Shown piece by piece: positions 61,901 to 64,000 of a stretch of DNA of 64,000 nt. Below the pieces are notes generated by a model that worked only from the letters and a program-made list of their open reading frames with translations, was not told where the DNA came from and searched no databases. Position numbers and translations under genes: made by a program. The stretch comes from Rostratula benghalensis (lineage: Eukaryota > Chordata > Aves > Charadriiformes > Rostratulidae): positions 525,183 to 589,182 of the forward strand of contig VXAI01000192.1 of the NCBI GenBank assembly GCA_013399305.1, read 5' to 3'. The first letter of the stretch is position 1, and every line of letters starts with the position of its first letter.

Positions 61901-62946
61901 TTCTTCAGGTATTGCCTCAGTATGTGCCTGTCCACAGCTGGCTGGCTTCTAAGTGCAACATAGCAAGTCGTTCAGCCAGAAGCCTCTTGTGCTAGAAAGG
62001 GTGAACATCGCTTATTCAGTGAATTGTTCTACTGTTGCATGCAGACATGGAAGGAATATTTTTTACGTTATTTTCCTATACAGTCCTCCAACAGCACCTA
62101 ATCAACTGTTTTAAATCCATAGGTAAAATCTCTGGCTACATCCTGCCCAGAAGAACTCCAAAAAGGAAATGTACTAGCCTGGCCAGATTTCCTGCCAGGA
62201 GTTGTTGGAAGAGTGAAGATAGATTACAAGAGTATATTTTGTGCTGGTTAGAACTTTATTTCCTAGAACCCCTTTTTTTCTGAACAATAATGTAGGACTC
62301 TTTTATGAGGTCAAATATGCTTGCTTGCAGCCTTTGCCCTACTAACCTCAAATAAATTATTTTGATAATTTGACAGTTAGAACATTCAGTCCTTCATTCC
62401 TTGAATTCCAGGGTTTTGTAACAAAAGTTCATTGGAATCTCTGACAGAGATTTATTGCTTCCTGAATTGAGACGGGGAAAGAGTGAAGATGGTGTTGGGT
62501 CATAACGAAGTTTTTCTTGTATTTTATTCTAAAAGTAATTTAATGGCATTAAAATACCTACTGCCCTCTCACATCTTTTCCTACAGTTTTCTTTTCTGAT
62601 GATAGATGTCAATGGTTCTCAAAAACCTTTGAACCTGAGCAGGATGTAGCATATCTAAAATTTCCCAAAGCTTTTTCTTGGATAAACTTATACAGGATCA
62701 AACTATTAGATAAAAAATGTATTTGTTTCAGCACATAGCTGTATCTCTTACTGTATGCATATATTTTGTTCACAGACTGTCCATCTTTGCAAGGATCCAT
62801 ACCACATCTGCGAGCCTCCTCTGCTGATTTAAAGCCAGGGTCAAAAGTGAGCCTTTCCTGTGACCCAGGCTTCCAGATAGTTGGAAACTCTGTTCAACAC
62901 TGCCTTAACCTGGGACAGTGGACACGGCCTTTTCCCCGCTGTGAAA
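21361..62946 (+). CDS. SVEP1: SVEP1, partial gene: 27 internal exons (span including introns)
   Basis: The 27 exons join in frame to 1373 codons; the human protein is about 3570 residues, so this is roughly the N-terminal 40% minus the signal peptide and vWA domain. Module order is GCC2/GCC3-like Cys-rich, CCP x3, HYR x2, CCP, conserved linker, Cys-rich x3, linker, EGF x6, pentraxin-like, CCP. This order is specific to SVEP1 (polydom), a secreted extracellular-matrix protein; in mammals and fish it acts in cell adhesion (integrin alpha9beta1 ligand) and lymphatic development. The integrin-binding CCP is further downstream and not in this window. No start codon, promoter, stop codon or polyA site of the gene is present. 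Most introns are phase 1, as expected of shuffled extracellular modules. All junctions are GT-AG except two GC-AG introns. The identification comes from recognising the protein sequence; no database search was run. Confidence 0.96.
21766..21945 (+). CDS. SVEP1: SVEP1 exon 2: first CCP/sushi module
   Basis: 180 bp, phase 1 to 1, between tttag and G|gtatgg. It encodes one complete CCP module beginning [13 protein letters not shown] and ending with the sushi signature [11 protein letters not shown]. Six cysteines are present rather than the canonical four; the human first SVEP1 CCP, as I recall it, also has the extra pair. Such modules are beta-sandwich protein-interaction units in the extracellular space. 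One exon per module is the usual arrangement. Confidence 0.96.
23505..24045 (-). mobile_element. CR1 LINE fragment, 5'-truncated, 3' end of ORF2 plus 3' UTR
   Basis: Read on the minus strand this carries an open frame of 141 codons (24012 down to 23587). It matches the C-terminal part of the CR1 reverse-transcriptase polyprotein: motifs [34 protein letters not shown] and [13 protein letters not shown]. It is followed by the typical CR1 3' UTR with GGACTAGATGATCTCTAGAG near the lowest coordinates. The reverse-transcriptase catalytic part and the endonuclease are absent, as in most 5'-truncated CR1 copies, so it is not mobile. The exact ends are approximate. Confidence 0.9.
25839..25905 (-). 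mobile_element. CR1 LINE 3'-end remnant
   Basis: About 65 bp in which the plus strand reads ggatcacagaatggtagggg followed by a degraded copy of the block for CCCTTCC and TTGGACTA. This is the reverse complement of the CR1 3' terminus with its ATTCTGTG-type tail. It is short and diverged, so the family is assigned from the tail motif alone. Confidence 0.65.
27055..27234 (+). CDS. SVEP1: SVEP1 exon 3: second CCP/sushi module
   Basis: 180 bp, phase 1 to 1, between ctttgcag and G|gtaggt. It encodes a full CCP from [13 protein letters not shown] to the Trp-containing end [12 protein letters not shown]. It has six cysteines and an N-C-S glycosylation sequon (HINCSTA). Same length and phases as the preceding CCP exon, consistent with ancestral module duplication. 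Confidence 0.95.
27235..31215 (+). other. SVEP1: Intron 3 (4.0 kb)
   Basis: GT-AG intron. It is AT-rich and mostly featureless. It includes a short perfect inverted repeat (arms 29402-29411 and 29430-29439, CTTACCATCA/TGATGGTAAG) in a patch rich in the motif accatcatc, and an A/C-rich run at about 30860-30960. No exon or mobile element was recognised with confidence. Confidence 0.8.
31216..31413 (+). CDS. SVEP1: SVEP1 exon 4: third CCP/sushi module
   Basis: 198 bp (66 codons), phase 1 to 1, between ttttgtag and G|gtagag. It encodes a longer [14 protein letters not shown] through [13 protein letters not shown] to the final EALC, with six cysteines. It is clearly the third SVEP1 sushi: human shares the GFILSG block and an extended loop with one Cys. 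It lies directly before the two HYR modules, matching the known domain order. Confidence 0.94.
31414..33749 (+). other. SVEP1: Intron 4 (2.3 kb)
   Basis: GT-AG intron. Apart from a short (AC)n run at 32012-32027, I see no repeat, RNA gene or additional exon. Confidence 0.8.
33750..33868 (+). CDS. SVEP1: SVEP1 exon 5: first half of HYR module 1, GC splice donor
   Basis: 119 bp, phase 1 to phase 0. It begins [13 protein letters not shown] and ends TAEDNSGDE, the N-terminal half of a HYR (hyalin repeat, Ig-like beta fold) module, with an N-I-S sequon. The 3' splice donor is GAG|gcaagt, a GC donor with an otherwise perfect consensus. The nearest GT, four bases downstream, would shift the frame. 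Using GC gives an exact in-frame join to the next exon (SGDE then VSVRVSP), matching the known protein. Confidence 0.93.
35198..35327 (+). CDS. SVEP1: SVEP1 exon 6: second half of HYR module 1
   Basis: 130 bp, phase 0 to 1, between ttaaaag and G|gtaagt. It encodes [13 protein letters not shown] then [18 protein letters not shown] and ends FSVKVI. The P-x-G-x-x-x-I-x-Y-T-A and D-x-S-G-N blocks are the HYR signature. Exons 5 and 6 together make an 83-residue HYR. The 1329-bp intron before it holds nothing I recognise, nor does the 653-bp intron after it. Confidence 0.95.
35981..36088 (+). CDS. SVEP1: SVEP1 exon 7: first half of HYR module 2
   Basis: 108 bp, phase 1 to 1, between ttctgcag and G|gtgaga. 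It encodes [15 protein letters not shown] and [13 protein letters not shown], the start of the second HYR module. The Cys-Arg-Ser-Pro-Pro block is a SVEP1-specific feature I recognise. It is followed by an unusually short, frame-preserving intron. Confidence 0.95.
36089..36313 (+). other. SVEP1: Intron 7: 225 bp, in frame and stop-free
   Basis: The donor is gtgaga and the acceptor cttctag. Length is 75 x 3, both flanking phases are 1, and the exon reading frame continues through the intron without a stop; the open frame runs from 36025 to 36618. Splicing is expected because the spliced form gives the standard HYR sequence, but retention would add 75 residues without truncating the protein. 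Confidence 0.9.
36314..36445 (+). CDS. SVEP1: SVEP1 exon 8: second half of HYR module 2
   Basis: 132 bp, phase 1 to 1, between cttctag and G|gtctgt (a weak donor). It encodes [32 protein letters not shown] and EIHIVIK, with the HYR D-P-S-G-N block and an N-R-T glycosylation sequon. It completes the second HYR module. Confidence 0.95.
36446..37997 (+). other. SVEP1: Intron 8 (1.55 kb) with a CR1 fragment
   Basis: GT-AG intron. It holds a plus-strand CR1 3' fragment at about 37232-37474. The remainder shows no recognisable gene or repeat. Confidence 0.85.
37232..37474 (+). mobile_element. CR1 LINE fragment, 3' end
   Basis: About 240 bp of the CR1 ORF2 end and 3' UTR on the plus strand. The frame shows [20 protein letters not shown], typical of the CR1 C-terminus, followed by the 3'-UTR block with GTTGGACTAGACTGTGTCTA and a degraded octamer-like tail (tccatgtttctgtg). 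It shares a perfect 43-bp stretch (37276-37318) with the reverse complement of 23658-23700 in the intron 2 copy. Confidence 0.87.
37998..38192 (+). CDS. SVEP1: SVEP1 exon 9: fourth CCP/sushi module
   Basis: 195 bp, phase 1 to 1, between ttcatag and T|gtatgt. It encodes [29 protein letters not shown] and [15 protein letters not shown]: six cysteines, an N-C-T sequon and the sushi Trp. It sits after the two HYR modules as in the known SVEP1 order. The following 1.1-kb intron contains a short local duplication near 39069-39119. Confidence 0.95.
39069..39119. repeat. Short local direct repeat, period 32
   Basis: The 18-mer tggtgatattcaactaca occurs at about 39069 and again at 39101, in intron 9. 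Probably a small replication-slippage duplication. Confidence 0.8.
39295..39416 (+). CDS. SVEP1: SVEP1 exon 10: conserved region after CCP4
   Basis: 122 bp, phase 1 to 0, between tttttcag and ATG|gtaggt. It encodes [19 protein letters not shown] followed by DDNSLLNSF and ends ALGKM. This belongs to a SVEP1-specific conserved segment that I cannot assign to a named Pfam-style module. It is nearly the same as human by recall. Confidence 0.94.
39417..41377 (+). other. SVEP1: Intron 10 (2.0 kb)
   Basis: GT-AG intron with no recognised gene, mobile element or long repeat. Confidence 0.8.
41378..41486 (+). CDS. SVEP1: SVEP1 exon 11: conserved acidic/Tyr region
   Basis: 109 bp, phase 0 to 1, between gttgaaag and G|gtaatt. 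It encodes [17 protein letters not shown] and [14 protein letters not shown]. Acidic and tyrosine-rich; three cysteines. Its frame and content link exons 10 and 12 exactly, and the segment is a recognisable SVEP1 block. Confidence 0.94.
41487..43414 (+). other. SVEP1: Intron 11 (1.9 kb)
   Basis: GT-AG intron. It holds a single undetermined base (41610) in an AT-rich run and the perfect inverted repeat at 42376-42415. An open frame of 119 codons at 41811-42170 has no recognisable homology and lies wholly in the intron, so it is treated as chance. Confidence 0.8.
42376..42415. repeat. Perfect inverted repeat, 13-bp arms, 14-bp loop
   Basis: Arms CAGCTGTCATCAG (42376-42388) and CTGATGACAGCTG (42403-42415) are exact reverse complements, separated by 14 bases. 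It could form a stem-loop in the intron 11 transcript or in extruded DNA. Function unknown. Confidence 0.85.
43415..43603 (+). CDS. SVEP1: SVEP1 exon 12: linker with RVKR dibasic motif
   Basis: 189 bp, phase 1 to 1, between ctcacag and G|gtgaga. It begins [17 protein letters not shown], passes through an acidic then basic stretch with [10 protein letters not shown], and ends [13 protein letters not shown] fits the furin-type R-x-K/R-R consensus, although the following residue is His. Human SVEP1, as recalled, has RIKR at the same place. No named domain. The downstream 329-bp intron shows nothing of note. Confidence 0.95.
43933..44166 (+). CDS. SVEP1: SVEP1 exon 13: conserved linker leading into Cys-rich modules
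   Basis: 234 bp, phase 1 to 1, between atcccag and G|gtaagc. It encodes [17 protein letters not shown], a helical-looking [17 protein letters not shown] stretch, then [19 protein letters not shown] and [13 protein letters not shown]. Two N-glycosylation sequons (N-D-T and N-R-T). The last cysteines start the first of three consecutive Cys-rich modules. The following 514-bp intron is unremarkable. Confidence 0.96.
44681..44842 (+). CDS. SVEP1: SVEP1 exon 14: GCC2/GCC3-like Cys-rich module
   Basis: 162 bp (54 codons), phase 1 to 1, between cgttacag and G|gtaaga. It encodes [36 protein letters not shown] and SISECK. Cysteine spacing C-P-x-G-T-Y and C-x-x-C-P-x-G is typical of the ephrin-receptor-like GCC2/GCC3 repeat. 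First of three equal-length exons (162 bp each), indicating tandem module duplication. Confidence 0.96.
45566..45727 (+). CDS. SVEP1: SVEP1 exon 15: GCC2/GCC3-like Cys-rich module
   Basis: 162 bp, phase 1 to 1, between acattatag and G|gtttgt (a weak donor). It encodes [36 protein letters not shown] and ends DVSACG, with an N-T-S sequon. Same module type and length as its neighbours. The flanking introns of 723 and 771 bp contain nothing recognised. Confidence 0.96.
46499..46660 (+). CDS. SVEP1: SVEP1 exon 16: GCC2/GCC3-like Cys-rich module
   Basis: 162 bp, phase 1 to 1, between tcttgcag and TCAA|gtacgc, a weak donor with A at the last exon base. It encodes [36 protein letters not shown] and ARSITDCS. 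Third and last of this Cys-rich run before the EGF region. Confidence 0.95.
46894..47105. repeat. (CA)n microsatellite and alternating purine-pyrimidine tract
   Basis: A pure (AC)n run covers 46894-46920 and is followed by about 180 bp rich in tatata, cacaca and tgtgta. It lies in the 614-bp intron 16 between the last Cys-rich exon and exon 17. It is a simple-sequence tract, likely polymorphic in length. Confidence 0.9.
47275..47369 (+). CDS. SVEP1: SVEP1 exon 17: linker before EGF modules, GC splice donor
   Basis: 95 bp, phase 1 to 0. It encodes [17 protein letters not shown] and ends SKQYKVSSQ; there is an N-I-S sequon. The donor is CAG|gcaagg, a second GC donor in this gene. No GT within the following 20 bases could serve. 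The join SSQ to VFHEC is exact and in frame, as in the known protein. The [10 protein letters not shown] block is conserved in human by recall. Confidence 0.93.
47370..48565 (+). other. SVEP1: Intron 17 (1.2 kb), GC-AG class
   Basis: Begins gcaagg and ends ctctggcag. The sequence in between shows no mobile element or extra exon; the open frame at 47722-48051 is not recognisable as a protein. Confidence 0.85.
48566..48662 (+). CDS. SVEP1: SVEP1 exon 18: EGF module 1
   Basis: 97 bp, phase 0 to 1, between ctggcag and G|gtaaaa. It encodes [19 protein letters not shown] and [10 protein letters not shown]; the sixth cysteine is supplied by the next exon (LKCET). It lacks the calcium-binding D/N-x-D/N-E preface and the C-x-D/N hydroxylation residue (Gln instead). 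It does have C-R-N-N-G-T-C, a POFUT1-type O-fucose site, which is also an N-G-T sequon. Confidence 0.95.
49297..49313. repeat. (CA)n microsatellite
   Basis: Short pure (AC)n run within a wider CA-rich patch in intron 18. Confidence 0.85.
50810..50859. repeat. Short tandem repeat of ttcaattaat
   Basis: The motif ttcaattaat recurs three times and degenerates into ttcagttaat, giving an AT-rich 50-bp tract inside intron 18. Confidence 0.75.
51131..51244 (+). CDS. SVEP1: SVEP1 exon 19: EGF module 2 (calcium-binding)
   Basis: 114 bp, phase 1 to 1, between attctag and G|gtaatt. It completes EGF1 (LKCE) and encodes [16 protein letters not shown] and [17 protein letters not shown]. The preface E-V-D-E-C and C-K-D-G-x-x-x-F-x-C match the cbEGF consensus (calcium ligands and Asp hydroxylation). 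C-K-S-S-P-C is a POGLUT1 O-glucose site. The 866-bp downstream intron is unremarkable. Confidence 0.96.
52111..52224 (+). CDS. SVEP1: SVEP1 exon 20: EGF module 3 (calcium-binding)
   Basis: 114 bp, phase 1 to 1, between gtttgaag and G|gtacac. It encodes [30 protein letters not shown] and [13 protein letters not shown] and C-V-D-x-x-x-x-Y-R-C fit cbEGF. C-H-S-S-P-C is an O-glucose site. The polypyrimidine tract before the acceptor is weak (cccttgctgtttgaag). The 917-bp intron that follows shows nothing of note. Confidence 0.95.
53142..53343 (+). CDS. SVEP1: SVEP1 exon 21: EGF module 4 and first part of EGF 5
   Basis: 202 bp, phase 1 to 2, between cttctcag and AG|gtgaaa. It encodes [33 protein letters not shown], then [16 protein letters not shown] and RDGINSF. 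Both modules have calcium-binding prefaces and C-x-S-x-P-C O-glucose sites. EGF5 also has C-R-N-G-A-T-C, an O-fucose site. This exon breaks the one-module-one-exon rule; the phase 2 junction lies inside EGF5. The next intron is 1.0 kb with nothing recognised. Confidence 0.95.
54350..54507 (+). CDS. SVEP1: SVEP1 exon 22: end of EGF 5 and EGF module 6
   Basis: 158 bp, phase 2 to 1, between cccctgcag and G|gtacac. It completes EGF5 ([13 protein letters not shown]) and encodes [34 protein letters not shown] and SRCET. cbEGF residues, a C-D-S-S-P-C O-glucose site and a C-L-N-Q-A-T-C O-fucose site are present. Last EGF before the pentraxin-like domain. The 1.16-kb downstream intron carries a 23-base T run. 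Confidence 0.96.
55436..55458. repeat. Poly(T) run, 23 bases
   Basis: Uninterrupted T run in intron 22, about 215 bp upstream of exon 23. Possibly the reverse of an old poly(A) insertion, but no flanking element is recognisable. Confidence 0.85.
55672..55873 (+). CDS. SVEP1: SVEP1 exon 23: pentraxin-like domain, part 1
   Basis: 202 bp, phase 1 to 2, between gctgcag and GG|gtaaat. It encodes [18 protein letters not shown], then [10 protein letters not shown] and [16 protein letters not shown] and ends LTDYNG. The C-T-F-W-M-K-S strand is characteristic of pentraxin/LamG-like jelly-roll domains. It directly follows the EGF array as in SVEP1. Confidence 0.95.
56521..56696 (+). CDS. SVEP1: SVEP1 exon 24: pentraxin-like domain, part 2
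   Basis: 176 bp, phase 2 to 1, between catgcag and G|gtatgc. It encodes [19 protein letters not shown], then [20 protein letters not shown] and [17 protein letters not shown] aligns with the pentraxin signature H-x-C-x-S/T-W, with Ala in place of Cys. An additional Cys occurs at W-T-C (56612-56614), where I recall Ser in human. Confidence 0.95.
56697..58012 (+). other. SVEP1: Intron 24 (1.3 kb)
   Basis: GT-AG intron inside the pentraxin-like domain. Nothing recognised beyond AT-rich unique sequence. Confidence 0.8.
58013..58137 (+). CDS. SVEP1: SVEP1 exon 25: pentraxin-like domain, part 3
   Basis: 125 bp, phase 1 to 0, between gagcgtag and CAG|gtaagt. It encodes [17 protein letters not shown], then [16 protein letters not shown] and VLSPQQ. 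[10 protein letters not shown] and F-x-G-x-I-x-x-L-x-x-W-D are hallmark pentraxin calcium-site and C-terminal motifs (Glu-Gln-Asp, Phe-x-Gly). Confidence 0.96.
58138..62122 (+). other. SVEP1: Intron 25 (4.0 kb) with an old CR1 copy
   Basis: GT-AG intron. It contains a diverged minus-strand CR1 fragment (about 58655-59165) and a 15-base A run near 61360. An open frame at 60832-61032 follows an acceptor-like site but cannot be joined in frame. No other gene seen. Confidence 0.82.
58655..59165 (-). mobile_element. Diverged CR1 LINE fragment (reverse-transcriptase C-terminal region)
   Basis: On the plus strand the order of blocks is the reverse complement of the CR1 pol region downstream of the catalytic motif: a block like tcacagggcaaatgctccag; one like cgtcaatgtctttcttttac; the gatacggtctaataagcact block; the ccaggtacttttccacacag block; and finally cctccagcctgtcgaagttc and atctgcaaacctgatgacag. 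The reading frame is broken in several places and short internal deletions are apparent, so it is an old, inactive copy. Family assignment rests on these recalled blocks. Confidence 0.75.
62123..62246 (+). CDS. SVEP1: SVEP1 exon 26: C-terminal end of pentraxin-like domain
   Basis: 124 bp, phase 0 to 1, between aatccatag and G|gttaga. It encodes [20 protein letters not shown], then [19 protein letters not shown] and CA. The A-W-P-D-F block is the usual pentraxin end. The donor G|gttaga is weak, but the exon joins both neighbours exactly in frame. It is in a different frame from the open frame overlapping it (62035-62283), so it is easily missed by ORF-based reading. The next intron is 529 bp with nothing recognised. 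Confidence 0.94.
62776..62946 (+). CDS. SVEP1: SVEP1 exon 27: first CCP after the pentraxin-like domain
   Basis: 171 bp (57 codons), phase 1 to 1, between ttcacag and A|gtgagt. It encodes [19 protein letters not shown], then [18 protein letters not shown] and [10 protein letters not shown], a canonical four-cysteine sushi module. It opens the long C-terminal CCP array that continues beyond the window. Confidence 0.96.
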
Positions 62947-64000
62947 GTGAGTTGTCTCAGTGGGCTAACAGGATGAGGAGACCCCAGCTTTTATTGGGAC
63001 CCTATCATTATTCATAGCTTGTTTATCCCTGCAGCTATGATGCACTTGAATCCATCCATCCATATTACAGGACATGCATATATGCTTAAAACTAAATTTC
63101 TCCTTTTTACTGAGAAGGAACTACACCACAGTTGGATTCTGCTGCCTTTTTCATTCAGTTTCAAATGCCTGTGGCATTAGACTCATTAGAAATGAGCCTA
63201 TTTGGATCAGCCATCTGATTCTTCAGACTTTCCTCCACAGTGGCACTAGGAGAGTGGAAGATGTATAGGAAGTGCTAGAATATCTCTGTGATTTTGAAGC
63301 ATCACTGAGAACATCTGATATGGAGTAAAAGCCCTGGTGTTAGTATTTTATAATTTCTTTAAAGGCTACAGATATTTCTGTCAGGACTTAGAAGTGCTCC
63401 AAGACTTACAGAATTTCTTCTAAGAAACTGGGCTGTATACATTCATGTGGCCTTGATTCCTACCTTCCTAGCCCTGACTTCTCCTTTCCTTTGATTCTCC
63501 TGTGCTGTGACTGCACATGTGACTGCAACTGTGTGTGTTAGAGATGACTATATTTTACATTTCAGCAGCATAGTAAATTAACTCCAGAAGTAGGCATTGC
63601 GCAATCCCAAAGTTGATCAGCAGTTTGGAGAAAATCACCACCTTTGTTAAGAATACCTTAAAAATAGTGTAATCTAGATTTGATGTGATTTTCAATGTGT
63701 TCCTCTTTATTCAGTTGTTCATAGCATAAATCCAGGTTCTGTCTCCTCTTCTGCCTAAAGAATAGTATACACGTGGGGACTTACCCAAAAGCAAGTCCTG
63801 CTGGGCAGAGAAGTTCACTGACAGGGAAAGCTTTACTCTTTCTTGCTGTGTTATCACTGATGAGCCACCAGAATCCTGTCAGCATTGTCACCTGATTTAT
63901 CTCTATTGGGCCAGGCAGTTTTACCTGTTGAGCACAGAGCTCAGACAGACCAGGGTTGATCTGCCACAAATACTCTGAAAGAATGAGGGCCAGGCTCTCC
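62947..64000 (+). other. SVEP1: Start of intron 27, runs off the window
   Basis: Begins with a consensus gtgagt donor. No following CCP exon is visible before the window ends. Only a short (ATCC)n patch near 63049-63062 stands out. Confidence 0.8.

Overview
This is animal (vertebrate) genomic DNA, most likely from a bird. The evidence is a multi-exon gene with GT-AG introns and the complement-type and EGF modules of a vertebrate extracellular protein, plus several fragments of the CR1 LINE, the dominant avian retrotransposon. No bacterial-style genes, operons, CRISPR arrays, rRNA or tRNA genes were recognised.

Layout. Positions 1-21360 hold no exon I can recognise: AT-rich unique-looking DNA, a perfect 121-bp tandem duplication (10570-10811), an assembly gap (14391-14755) beside an (ATGGG)n array, and one faint LTR-like repeat (about 18640-18860). 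From 21361 to 62946 the + strand carries 27 consecutive internal exons of one gene, SVEP1 (sushi, von Willebrand factor type A, EGF and pentraxin domain containing 1). The exons sum to 4119 bp (1373 codons) and every splice phase is compatible. The signal peptide and vWA exons lie upstream of the window. The long C-terminal array of CCP repeats lies downstream, so both ends of the gene are missing.

Protein encoded in order: ephrin-receptor-like Cys-rich module; three CCP (sushi) modules; two HYR modules; a fourth CCP; a conserved linker region with an RVKR dibasic motif; three more Cys-rich GCC2/GCC3-like modules; a short linker; six EGF modules (five calcium-binding); a pentraxin/laminin-G-like domain over four exons; and the first CCP of the C-terminal array. 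SVEP1 is a large secreted extracellular-matrix and adhesion protein, known in other vertebrates for roles in lymphatic and vascular development.

Most notable: two introns use GC-AG rather than GT-AG splice sites (donors at 33869 and 47370); one 225-bp intron (36089-36313) is a multiple of three and stop-free in frame; two CR1 copies in opposite orientation share a perfect 43-bp inverted match and flank exons 3-8; and a perfect 13-bp-arm inverted repeat lies at 42376-42415. I see no previously undescribed biological system. The window is an ordinary intron-rich locus with a few unusual splicing and repeat details. Exon numbers below count from the first exon visible in the window. Comparisons with human SVEP1 are from memory, not from an alignment.
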